Assembly: GCA_035511075.1 (NCBI GenBank)
Contig: DATKFW010000058.1
Location: forward strand, 11,492-75,491
From: DATAUD01 sp035511075
Lineage (GTDB): Bacteria; Verrucomicrobiota; Verrucomicrobiia; Limisphaerales; Palsa-1400
DNA: 64,000 nt
Direction of reading: 5' to 3'
Of this stretch, positions 17,004 through 25,374 are shown piece after piece. The notes under the pieces were generated by a model. That model was not told where the DNA came from. It was given only the letters and a program-made list of their open reading frames with translations, and did not search any database. How positions within the stretch are numbered: the first letter of the stretch is position 1; each line of letters opens with the position of its first letter. Position numbers and translations under genes: made by a program.

Positions 17004-17867
17004 TCAATAATAGAAATACGGGTTACCGGCGTTGCGATCAATCATCTGCATGAAGGGACGCCACTCCACGTGGCCGTCTATCATTCCAATATTTGCCCCC
17101 TCGGGAATTGTCCCGTTTTTCAGGTGCGCGCTGATATGGCCCTTGAAGGTGTTGTTATACATGTAACCGCCGTCAACGTTCACCCAATTGTAGGTTTCCA
17201 TCGTGGGAAAGTCATCATGGTCGCCGGTATCGTTGAGAGTGGCGCAGGCGGTGAGAGGGCGCCTGGAGAGGTTTCCCACAGGGACGCCGCCCTCATTGTC
17301 AAAATAGCCCGGAGTCGAGGTCGATGAGAGTTTTTCGTTGGTGTTCGTCACGAGGGTTCCGGTATACGACGCCGTGTGAAGAAAGGTCTGGGCGTATCCT
17401 TGAACTCGAATGCCGGTGCCGGGAGCCACACCAGGATCCGGATAAGGAAGCTGCCAACACCACAGAGATGGATTGCCGCCGAGGACTTTGCCATAGGGAA
17501 CATTGCCAAACCAGTCAACGGGACCAAATTTGGGTTCTGTTCCCGGGTCATACCAAGTCAGTGGCTGCGTACCATAAGCGATCAACTGGTTCGCAAGATA
17601 GCCGTCCATATCCCAAGGCCAAACGCCGTTGGTGCCATCGGGGAGATAATCCCTGAAGTCTCCCGCGTACATTTCCAAGGCTACAATCTGCTGCTTTTCA
17701 TTGTTGATGCACTCGGTTTTGACGGCTTGTATCTTGGCCTTGGACAAGGCGGGAAGGAGCATGGCGGCCAGGATGGCGATGATCGCAATGACGACGAGCA
17801 GTTCGATCAGGGTGAATGCCCGTTTTCCCCTGTCAACCAAGTTTCTCAAACTAGTTCCAAATGTCAT
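17004..17867 (-). CDS. Pseudopilin-like protein with prepilin cleavage motif and H-x9-DG-like end
   Basis: A 287-residue type II secretion/type IV pilin-like protein. After a basic leader, GKRAFTLIELLVVIAIIAI is a textbook prepilin peptidase site and N-methylated hydrophobic helix. The globular part ends in NIGMIDGHVEWRPF preceded by a His-Leu-Lys stretch, which matches the H-x9-DG C-terminal domain common in verrucomicrobial and planctomycetal pseudopilins. It has a perfect AGGAGG ribosome-binding site, unlike most neighbours, suggesting strong translation. Position between the five-LamG gene and the SGNH/TPR gene links it to this locus. Its exact role, for example a surface fibre or secretion pseudopilin, is unknown. 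Confidence 0.88.
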   Translation of the reverse strand: MTFGTSLRNLVDRGKRAFTLIELLVVIAIIAILAAMLLPALSKAKIQAVKTECINNEKQQIVALEMYAGDFRDYLPDGTNGVWPWDMDGYLANQLIAYGTQPLTWYDPGTEPKFGPVDWFGNVPYGKVLGGNPSLWCWQLPYPDPGVAPGTGIRVQGYAQTFLHTASYTGTLVTNTNEKLSSTSTPGYFDNEGGVPVGNLSRRPLTACATLNDTGDHDDFPTMETYNWVNVDGGYMYNNTFKGHISAHLKNGTIPEGANIGMIDGHVEWRPFMQMIDRNAGNPYFYY

Positions 17868-17875
17868 ATTTCAGG

Positions 17876-17881
17876 CCTCCT
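17876..17881 (-). promoter_or_regulatory. Perfect Shine-Dalgarno AGGAGG for the pseudopilin gene
   Basis: On the minus strand AGGAGG stands eight bases before the ATG at 17867. Many starts in this window have no recognisable Shine-Dalgarno sequence, so this one is notable and fixes the start. Confidence 0.8.
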
Positions 17882-17947
17882 GCTTCATGCTACCGCTTAC
17901 AAATCCGCGCAGTCTCAACTTTTCCATTGCAACTTCCATAGGCGCGG

Positions 17948-17993
17948 GTGGCTGGCATCATCTGCCAACCACGCCCGGATGCCCGGTCCGGGC
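17948..17993 (-). promoter_or_regulatory. Two adjacent stem-loops between the five-LamG and pseudopilin genes
   Basis: The first hairpin is GTGGCTGGCA-TCATC-TGCCAACCAC (17948-17972, nine of ten pairs). The second is GCCCGGA-N7-TCCGGGC (17973-17993, seven perfect pairs). They lie just after the stop of the five-LamG gene and upstream of the pseudopilin gene, without a U-tract. They could be an attenuating or mRNA-processing structure that lets the pseudopilin be made in a different amount from the upstream giant protein. Confidence 0.4.
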
Positions 17994-18011
17994 TGGGTTC
18001 CGCACGTCTGA

Positions 18012-21000
18012 TCAGTTCTTTAATTCATAGAATTGCGACGTGGCGCCACCGCTGGTGGGGACGGAAATTTGATTATTTCCACCGACGACAGTGGGCGTCG
18101 TGGTCACCAGCGTCCACACAGCATTGGTACCGATTGTGGGGCTCGAATACAGCGAGAAACCAGTCGATCCCGACACAGGCCACGAAATCAGCAGGTTGCC
18201 GGCTGAAATCGAGGGGGCCAGGCTCACGCCGGACGGTGACCCGCCGGGCAGTGTGTTGGGTCCGAGGACATAATCGGCCGCGATTTGATCTGGAGTCAAT
18301 ACGCCGTTGTAGATGCGGAATTCGTCCACCGAACCTTGCATTCCAGGGTCGGGCCACACGTCCGCGCCGATTTTGTCCAAGAGCGACCACACGCCGGCCA
18401 TCGGAATGGTGATGCTGGAGTTTTCTCCCATCAAGACGCCGTTCGTATAGATCGCCAGATAACCGGCGGGTGGATTGAAAACGGCGGCAATATACAGGTT
18501 GGTCTTGCCGTCGAGGTGGCTGTCGCCCGGGACATCCTCATACTGATAGTCATTGTTAGCATTGTCCGAATCGGAAATACCAATGAAGGTATCTCCGTCA
18601 CCGGCATGAATAGAGACATGAATATCGTACTCACCAAGGCCGCCGCTATCCGTGTTTCCGAAGTCAAAGAGCTCCGCCCAGGTATACTGGTTGGGATAGA
18701 ACGTGGCCCAAGACTCAACGGTGACGGACGGGTCGTTGTACTTGGCCGTCGGGTCATTATAATTGGTGGCGGTACCGGTGGCGTTGGTGATGACACCGTA
18801 CGGCAATTGAAGGTAGTCGAGCGCGGGAGCGGTACTGGTAGCGTTGGGGATAATCAGTTGGCCGCCACTGATAGAGGCGCTTCCCTTGAGAGTGCCGTTT
18901 GCCGTGCCGACTGAGTCGTTGGCAGTGCCGTCATTGAAACTATAACGATGGGTCAATATGGCGGATGGGGGCCGGACGACGGTGACCGACGTGCTACTGG
19001 TCATTCCGGCATAGGTGACGGTGATGACGGTCGTGCCGAGACCGGTGGCACTGGCCTGGAGGCCATTAATGGCCACGACGCTCGGTTCGCTGGAACTCAG
19101 CGTCATTCCCGCCGGCAGGACGACGCTGTTGCCGAGGAGGTTGAAGCTGCCCAGGCTGGCGAAGTTGGCCGTCAGTGTCAAAGGCACGGCCTGGAGCCAT
19201 TGGACCGAGGAGGGCGCTTGGAGAGTGAAAGATTCCAAGGCGCCGGGATCTATGTTGGTGTCGTTAGGCCCGCTCTTGTCGGCCATGGCGATTTGGGCAG
19301 GCGTGAGGGCCGCATTGTAGACACGAATCTCCTGGTAACTGCTGTTTGTTGGCAGGTAAGGGTCGCCTCCCGAGTAGGGCGGGCCGAGGTCGGTCCACAG
19401 CGAACGGCCAAAATAAATGCAGTTGGTGGCGATGCTGCTGAGCGGGGCATAATTACCGGTAACGGAGCCACTAAGGACACCGTTGGTATAGAGAGCCATG
19501 ACGCCCGTAGCAGGATCAATCACGGTGGTGCAGTGAACCGAAGAATCGGACAAGGCCCCGCCGGTGGCAAAAACATCTCCGGAAGAACTCTCGTCCACCT
19601 GCGGGTGGCCGCCGCCGTTGTTAACCGACAAATAAAGAAAGTCCGCGCCGCCGAAGCCCGTAGGTTCGCTGCCGAAAGACCATCCGTAACACCAGTCGCC
19701 CATGGCTCCAAACGTGGCCCAAAAGTCAACGGTCGCGGCGTTATAGCCGGAAATGATGCCGTCGTTGGCAAACGAATTTGAGCTCATGTCGATATAGGTG
19801 TGGGCGGTGCCGTCCAACAAGACCTTGCCGCCGCTTTCCACAGCGTCTCCCTCCAGTGTTGCGTAGAGAGTGCCAACCGAGTCGGCGACAGTGTTGCTGC
19901 TGCTGACGGGTTCGCTGAAGCTATAGCGGTGTGTAAGGGTAGGAGGACCGCCGTAGAGCAGAGTGGACGGTCCCAAAACCTGCTCGGCCGCCACGTCAGC
20001 GGCCGACAACGCGCCGTTGTAGATTCGGAACTCGCTAATATTGAGGTCTTCGTGAGGGTCAGCGGTGTAAATGGAATGACAGATGAAGTTGGTGACATCA
20101 TCCACGTAAGACATCGGAACCGTAACCGCATTGTTCGAAGAAACCAGGACGCCATTGGTGTACCAATACTCCGTGCCAGCCGGCGGATCGAAAACCGCCG
20201 TCAGATGGATGAGAGCTGTATTACTGGTAAAGTCTCCAGCGCCGGTACAACCCTGTTCGCCGTCAAAGCCGGGATCGGTGCCGCTGATGGCGATGCGGCC
20301 GCCCACGGGCGCGCAAAAGATGTAGTCCTCCCCGTCATACGGCGACGCCACGTTGGTAGCGGTGTCCGTATTGCCGAAAGCAAACAGCATGCAGTTTACG
20401 GGGGCCGGATCCGGGAAGCTTACCCACAGGTCGATGGTCACGGCGGGGTAATTCTTAAGGATTCCCGCAGGTAGTTGGACATACTGCGGGACAGAGCCGA
20501 GCAATTGCAGATTGGTGCCAGTGAAGGTGCCGCCGCCCCACACAATGCCATTCCACTGGGGACCGCCCACTGAGTCGGCGGCATTGGTGCTGCCCGGTGC
20601 GTCCTGGAAGCTGTAGCGGTTCACCAAAACAGGTTGATACACCACAGCCACAGACTGGCTGCCGGTGAACCCTCCGTAATTGGCGGTGATCGTGGCAGAA
20701 CCCAAGCCGACCGCATGGAGCTTCCCGTCGGCCGCTTGATAGACAATGTTGGAATTGCTGGAGGTATAGACCAACAGCGGCGTCGGGCTGTTGGCCAGCA
20801 GATTGTAGTTGGTCAAATTGCCATAGTTGGCCACCACGCCGCCAAGGAACGCATCGCCCAGGTTCAACTGCGGGATGGAAACCTGTATGGATTGCAGAGG
20901 TTCAACAGTAATATTGGTGTTGTTAGGGCCGTTCAAATCCGCCTCGGCGACTTGCTGGGGAGTCAGCGCCCCGTTGTAAACACGAAACTCATCGAAACTG

Positions 21001-22628
21001 CCCGGCAGATAAGGATCACCACCGCCGCCTCCCGGGCCGACGACGGTCCACAACGAACGGCCAATGTAGATAAAGTTGGTGGCAATGTTCGCCAGCGGCT
21101 GAAAATTATTAGTGGCAACGCCACTGAGAACGCCGTTGGTATAGACGGCCATGATGCCTGTGGTCGGATTGACGATAGTGGTGCAGTGAACCGTTTCGTT
21201 GGCAAAGTCCCCGAGCATATCAATAGTCGTGTTCTGAGTAGTGCTGTCAACAATCTCATGTCGGCCGGCACCGTCGCGAACCGGACTATGAAGATAGTCC
21301 TGGCCGGCTATGTTTACCGAGTTGCCGAAAGCAAAGGCGTAATTCCAGATCTGCAACGTCTTAAATGTGGCCCAGAAATCAATCGTGGCGGACTGAAAGC
21401 CGGAAATGATGCCGTCGTTGGCGAACGAATTCGAGCCCAGGTCCACATAACAACCGACGGTGCCATCCAGCAGGACCTGGCCGCCGGATTCCACCGCAGT
21501 ACCCATGAGGTTACCATCGAGAGTGCCAACCGAGTCCTTCACAACGGAGCCGGTGTCGCTGAAGCTATAGCGGTGGGTTAGAATCGAAACCGCCGGGATG
21601 ACGGTGACCGTTACCGCGGTAGACGACTTGCCTTGAAAAGTGGCTGTGACCGTGGTGGAACCGACCGCAACGCCATGAATATTGCCCGAAGAATCAATCG
21701 TAAGTATGTTGGTGTTCCCGGACGAATAGCTGGCAAGGGAGGTGACATTAACCTGGTTGGTGATCAATGAATACTCAGCAAGCACGGTCGGGACCTCCAA
21801 GCCTCCAGCAACAACCTGAGCGCCTGCCGTAAGTTGGATGGCGGTGACGGAGCCGGCATTGGTATCGAGATCGGAAAAGCCATTCTGGTAGCTGGCGGCG
21901 ATTTCGAGGCCATTGAGAGCGCCATTCCATATGCGGAACTCGTCGATGTTGGCTATCAATGACGGGTCATGCCAATTGTCCCAGCCGATCCAGTTGGTGT
22001 TGTCGTCCACGCCTGGGGTAATCGTCTCGGTGATCGGACCCGTCTCCGCGAGGGTGCCGTTGACGTAAATAGAAATGGAACCGGCGGGAGGATTATAAAC
22101 AACGGCAACATACGCAGCGGTCAAGCCGGCCAGGAGGGTCCCGGGCCCAGTGACAGCCTGGCGTTGGTTGTTGGCATCATCAAAATCGCAAATGGCGGCG
22201 TCAATGTCACCCGTACCACTGTCGTTTACGCAGAAGGCAATACAATGCGAGTCCGCTGCTCCTGTGTCCACCAGCGAGGGCGTTCCGAAATCGAACAGAT
22301 TGGCCCAAGTGCCCTGCCCCGTAGCCGGATAATCGGCCCAAGCTTCGATCGTCACCGCCAAATCATTGGTGATGATGCCCGTGGGCAGTTTCACATAGCC
22401 GGAGCCATCCAACTCCAATTGGCTGCCGCTGATGGCTGTGCCGACGAGGTCGCCGAGGAATTGTCCGTCTGCCGTGCCAACCTCATCGGGAGCATTGGTA
22501 GCGCCGTCATCGTTCCAGAAAGTATACCGGTGAGTCAGCGTTTGGGCGGAGGCGGTCAGTTGCATTGCCAGCAGCGCCGCACAACCCCAGAGGATGATCA
22601 GGTGACCAGCGTGTAAACTTTTTTTCAT
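18012..22628 (-). CDS. Giant secreted protein with five LamG domains
   Basis: A 1538-residue exported protein with signal peptide (first 28 residues, ending TASAQ). Five LamG/concanavalin-like domains begin with the recurring LTHRYSF or LVNRYSF strand near residues 30, 350, 667, 897 and 1224; bacterial Ig-like (BIG2-type) modules lie between several of them, for example TTVTATFQG and TVITVTYAGM. The C-terminal 85 residues form a strand-rich module (LLISWPVSGS to the end) of a kind found at the end of many verrucomicrobial secreted proteins. No catalytic motif is seen, so a glycan-binding or cell-surface scaffold role is likely. It lies directly downstream of the XylR-like regulator. LamG5 is strikingly similar to the second LamG of the 2096-residue chimera. 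Confidence 0.85.
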   Translation of the reverse strand: MKKSLHAGHLIILWGCAALLAMQLTASAQTLTHRYTFWNDDGATNAPDEVGTADGQFLGDLVGTAISGSQLELDGSGYVKLPTGIITNDLAVTIEAWADYPATGQGTWANLFDFGTPSLVDTGAADSHCIAFCVNDSGTGDIDAAICDFDDANNQRQAVTGPGTLLAGLTAAYVAVVYNPPAGSISIYVNGTLAETGPITETITPGVDDNTNWIGWDNWHDPSLIANIDEFRIWNGALNGLEIAASYQNGFSDLDTNAGSVTAIQLTAGAQVVAGGLEVPTVLAEYSLITNQVNVTSLASYSSGNTNILTIDSSGNIHGVAVGSTTVTATFQGKSSTAVTVTVIPAVSILTHRYSFSDTGSVVKDSVGTLDGNLMGTAVESGGQVLLDGTVGCYVDLGSNSFANDGIISGFQSATIDFWATFKTLQIWNYAFAFGNSVNIAGQDYLHSPVRDGAGRHEIVDSTTQNTTIDMLGDFANETVHCTTIVNPTTGIMAVYTNGVLSGVATNNFQPLANIATNFIYIGRSLWTVVGPGGGGGDPYLPGSFDEFRVYNGALTPQQVAEADLNGPNNTNITVEPLQSIQVSIPQLNLGDAFLGGVVANYGNLTNYNLLANSPTPLLVYTSSNSNIVYQAADGKLHAVGLGSATITANYGGFTGSQSVAVVYQPVLVNRYSFQDAPGSTNAADSVGGPQWNGIVWGGGTFTGTNLQLLGSVPQYVQLPAGILKNYPAVTIDLWVSFPDPAPVNCMLFAFGNTDTATNVASPYDGEDYIFCAPVGGRIAISGTDPGFDGEQGCTGAGDFTSNTALIHLTAVFDPPAGTEYWYTNGVLVSSNNAVTVPMSYVDDVTNFICHSIYTADPHEDLNISEFRIYNGALSAADVAAEQVLGPSTLLYGGPPTLTHRYSFSEPVSSSNTVADSVGTLYATLEGDAVESGGKVLLDGTAHTYIDMSSNSFANDGIISGYNAATVDFWATFGAMGDWCYGWSFGSEPTGFGGADFLYLSVNNGGGHPQVDESSSGDVFATGGALSDSSVHCTTVIDPATGVMALYTNGVLSGSVTGNYAPLSSIATNCIYFGRSLWTDLGPPYSGGDPYLPTNSSYQEIRVYNAALTPAQIAMADKSGPNDTNIDPGALESFTLQAPSSVQWLQAVPLTLTANFASLGSFNLLGNSVVLPAGMTLSSSEPSVVAINGLQASATGLGTTVITVTYAGMTSSTSVTVVRPPSAILTHRYSFNDGTANDSVGTANGTLKGSASISGGQLIIPNATSTAPALDYLQLPYGVITNATGTATNYNDPTAKYNDPSVTVESWATFYPNQYTWAELFDFGNTDSGGLGEYDIHVSIHAGDGDTFIGISDSDNANNDYQYEDVPGDSHLDGKTNLYIAAVFNPPAGYLAIYTNGVLMGENSSITIPMAGVWSLLDKIGADVWPDPGMQGSVDEFRIYNGVLTPDQIAADYVLGPNTLPGGSPSGVSLAPSISAGNLLISWPVSGSTGFSLYSSPTIGTNAVWTLVTTTPTVVGGNNQISVPTSGGATSQFYELKN

Positions 22629-22667
22629 ATTAATGTCGTTGAGTTTGTTCGATGGGACGTTGAGTCG

Positions 22668-22681
22668 ATGTTCGCAAACAT
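22668..22681. promoter_or_regulatory. Inverted repeat upstream of the five-LamG gene, possible regulator site
   Basis: ATGTT-CGCA-AACAT is an inverted repeat with 5-bp arms, 40 bases before the ATG at 22628 and between the regulator gene and its presumed target. A role as binding site of the XylR-like protein is conjecture. Confidence 0.3.
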
Positions 22682-22695
22682 GGTTAATAAAAGTG

Positions 22696-23952
22696 CTATG
22701 GCAGCGACTTTACAGGACTGAGGCGAAGGGCGACAACGCCACTTTGCGTATAAGAATCGCCAAATTGCGAACGCGGCTGCTGCGCCGAGTATGCGGCATA
22801 GGCTTTGCGATAGGCCAGCGGGCTCATTTTCTTGACCGACCGGAAATATCGCGCAAAATGCTGCACGTCCCCGAAACCCAGCGTTTCGGCAATTTCGCAG
22901 ACCGGCAACTGCGTCTCCACCAGCAGTTGGGCCATCTTGTCCGTGCGCACGCGCCGAATATCATCCAGCACCGAATAGCCCAGTTCGCGCCGAAATCGCT
23001 TTTCCAACAGGCGCCGCGAAATCCCGGCGTTCCTGGCGACGCCGGCGACGGTCAACTCTTCGCGGCAGGAGGTGCCCCGGATGTACCGAAGCGCCCTGGC
23101 CAGGCTCTTGTCTTCCACCGCAACGACGTCGGTGGAGCGGCGAATCACGATATGAGTCGGATAGACCACGATTCGCTCCGGAACGGTCCCTCTGCCGCTC
23201 ATCAAGCAATCCAAAGCTGAGGCCGCTTCGTAGCCGGCGCGGTCGAAATTGACGGCCACACTTGAAAGGGGCGGGTCGGAAAGGCCGCAGACGACCTCGT
23301 CGTTATCCACGCCGATGACGCCCACCTCCGAGGGCACCAATATTCCGGCAACCTTGCAGGCTTCGACAACCTGCGTGGCCCGGTCATCGTTGGCGGCCAT
23401 GAGGCCCAGAGGCTTGGGAAGAGATTGCAGCCAGCGCGCCATCAGAGCCCGTTCCCGCAGCCAGGAAGAACCACCGGAAGACTGCGGGAGTGGGAAGGTT
23501 TCACACGACCAACCTTCTTGGCTGATGCGGTCGGCGAAAGACTGGCGCCGAAGTTCGGACCACGGAACGTCTTCCTCACGTGAAACGCGGCACCCGCAAT
23601 AAGCGAACCGTTTAAAACCGCAGGCCAGAAGATGCTCCGCGGCCATCTGGCCGATCCTGGCGGAATCGGTTACCACGTTCAATAAACCAGAAACCTCGGT
23701 TCGGCCGTGTCCAATGACCACCGCCGGAATGCCGAAGGCCAGGACTTCCTCCAGTTTATCGACGTCCCGCAGAATAATGCCGTCGAGGTCCAGCGCCTTA
23801 AGGTTCGGTCTGGCCTTTTCGAGGCCGGCAGGCTCCCAGTAGCAGGACCAGGGGCCGTGATGATGCGCGTAGTGGGCTATCCCTCTCAACAAAGAGCGGC
23901 CCGATCCGCGGGATGACTCGACTAAAAGGAGAACTTTTGGAATTCTTGCCAT
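22696..23952 (-). CDS. XylR-like regulator (LacI-type sensor plus AraC DNA-binding domain)
   Basis: A 418-residue transcription factor. Residues 4-280 form a periplasmic-binding-protein-like sugar sensor (VLLLVESSRGSGRSLLRGI, then GIPAVVIGHGR and GVIGVDND), and residues about 300-400 an AraC-type double helix-turn-helix (AGISRRLLEKRFRR, LGFGDVQHFARYFRS). This is the architecture of E. coli XylR, an activator of pentose genes. The ATG at 23952 is chosen because AGGTGA eight bases before it is a good ribosome-binding site; a GTG 12 bases upstream belongs to that site. All genes downstream to 11305 run the same way and include two arabinan hydrolases, so it may sense arabinose or a related sugar. 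Confidence 0.88.
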   Translation of the reverse strand: MARIPKVLLLVESSRGSGRSLLRGIAHYAHHHGPWSCYWEPAGLEKARPNLKALDLDGIILRDVDKLEEVLAFGIPAVVIGHGRTEVSGLLNVVTDSARIGQMAAEHLLACGFKRFAYCGCRVSREEDVPWSELRRQSFADRISQEGWSCETFPLPQSSGGSSWLRERALMARWLQSLPKPLGLMAANDDRATQVVEACKVAGILVPSEVGVIGVDNDEVVCGLSDPPLSSVAVNFDRAGYEAASALDCLMSGRGTVPERIVVYPTHIVIRRSTDVVAVEDKSLARALRYIRGTSCREELTVAGVARNAGISRRLLEKRFRRELGYSVLDDIRRVRTDKMAQLLVETQLPVCEIAETLGFGDVQHFARYFRSVKKMSPLAYRKAYAAYSAQQPRSQFGDSYTQSGVVALRLSPVKSLP

Positions 23953-24109
23953 AGGCTCTGTCACCTTTAGTGCGCCGACTCACAGCAAAAGTCGAGATTG
24001 AAGTTCGCGACTGACAAGTCATGCGGCCCGTTGCTTCGCGGTTCCTGGAGTAAACAAGATCGCTTTGTTAGTCGTTGACTCTAGTCTCCGCGGGCGTTAC
24101 CAATCACCC

Positions 24110-24559
24110 ATGATAAATGTTACAGACTTAACGACAAATCAACTTCACAAGATCATTGCCATCAAGGGACAAATCGAGAAGCTGCAAGGCCGGCTCGATT
24201 CGCTCGTGTCTGACGGCGAGACTCACAGTGTGCAAGCCCCAAAGAAACGCCGCCTCTCGGCCGCCGGCCGCGCCAGGATTGCGGCGGGGGCCAGGGCCAG
24301 ATGGGCCAGGGTCAAAGAGAAAGCGCCGAAGGCCTCCAAAGGCCCAAAGAAGGGCAAGAGGCGGCTAAGCGCGGCGGGAAGGGCCGCCATCATCGCCGGG
24401 ACGAAGGCCAGATGGGCCAAAGTGAAGGGGACTCAAGTTACATCGAAGGCACCCAAGAAAAAGGACCGGCGCATGAGTCCGGCAGTCAAAGCGAAGCTTG
24501 CGGCGATTGCCAAGGCTAGGTGGGCGAAGGTGAAGGCGGAAGGGAAAAAGACATTGTAG
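24110..24559 (+). CDS. Histone H1-like basic protein with three tandem repeats
   Basis: A 149-residue, very basic protein. Residues 8-32 form a probable coiled coil (QLHKIIAIKGQIEKLQ). Three copies of a roughly 24-residue unit follow at 46-69, 83-106 and 119-142, each of the form RRLSAAGRARIAAGARARW or close to it, ending in ARVK/AKVK, separated by Lys/Pro-rich linkers. Ala/Lys/Arg-rich repeats of this kind resemble eukaryotic linker-histone tails and bacterial H1-like nucleoid proteins, so nonspecific DNA binding is likely. The start at 24110 is the ATG before the coiled coil; an upstream in-frame ATG at 24065 would add a poorly composed 15 residues. Confidence 0.75.
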   Translation: MINVTDLTTNQLHKIIAIKGQIEKLQGRLDSLVSDGETHSVQAPKKRRLSAAGRARIAAGARARWARVKEKAPKASKGPKKGKRRLSAAGRAAIIAGTKARWAKVKGTQVTSKAPKKKDRRMSPAVKAKLAAIAKARWAKVKAEGKKTL

Positions 24560-24738
24560 CCAGCATTGGGAAAGCCCGCCCCGCAAATCAGTTTCCGTCC
24601 GTATTTAAGTGTGCGGTGTGACAGCGACTGAATTCCACGCAGTCCTGTGAGTCACTCCTTTGGGCAAAACCGTTGCGCATTCGGTGGACTGGAACAAAAA
24701 CTGCCGTTGGCCCCTCTAATCGGGTACCTTGCAGTTGT

Positions 24739-25203
24739 ATGCGAAAATGGCTTAAGTGGATTGGAGGCGGGTTGTTGCTTGGCGCCGTCGCCTTGCAATT
24801 CACCAGTCCTGCGCATGTCAATCCCCCCGTAGCACCGGGGCACGATTTGCTGGCCAGCAACGGGCCGCCGCCAGAAGTGGCTGCGCTCCTGAAAAATTCC
24901 TGTTACGACTGTCACTCCTCCGAAACCAAATGGCCGTGGTACAGTTATGTGGCGCCGATGTCATGGGTGCTTGTCCAACATGTCAACGACGCGCGCTATA
25001 GCTTGAATTTTTCGGACTGGCCGCACGACTCTCCGCGGCGCGCGCGCAAGAAATGGGAGCGCATCGCCGACGCCGTTGACGCAAATGAAATGCCGTTGCC
25101 CAGTTACCTTTGGATACACAGCGGGTCGCGACTGACCCCGCAACAGCGCAAACAATTGGTTGACTGGGCACAGCAGGAAGCGCAAGCGCTTAAGGCGCAA
25201 TAA
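24739..25203 (+). CDS. Haem-binding domain protein (single CxxCH)
   Basis: A 154-residue protein with an N-terminal hydrophobic helix (residues 7-24) acting as signal or anchor. KNSCYDCHSSET holds one haem-c attachment motif (C55, C58, H59), followed by TKWPWYSYVAPMSWV, a signature of the Haem_bd family of small membrane-anchored periplasmic proteins in Bacteroidota and Verrucomicrobiota. EMPLPSYLWIH may supply the axial Met (residue about 120). Function in those groups is unproven; electron transfer or redox sensing is plausible. The ATG at 24739 gives the expected anchor; an earlier ATG at 24673 would place extra residues before the helix. Confidence 0.8.
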   Translation: MRKWLKWIGGGLLLGAVALQFTSPAHVNPPVAPGHDLLASNGPPPEVAALLKNSCYDCHSSETKWPWYSYVAPMSWVLVQHVNDARYSLNFSDWPHDSPRRARKKWERIADAVDANEMPLPSYLWIHSGSRLTPQQRKQLVDWAQQEAQALKAQ

Positions 25204-25374
25204 GCGCCCCACTCTGCTGCTGGAACGAACGTCGCGCAAAGCAAACCGCGCCCCTGTTTTGAATTTTATGGCTGTGCGGCGAGGAATTTTTGCTCTAAAA
25301 GTGTAGCGGGACGGCGCTTTGATGGGCCGAATCCGAATGCATGGATGCAGCGCGGTTTACGGTGCGCTGCGATT

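Noticed and set aside
24075..24109. TTGACT-N17-TACCAA as promoter of the histone-like gene
   Set aside because: The -10 box matches three of six positions and would leave a leader of about seven bases.
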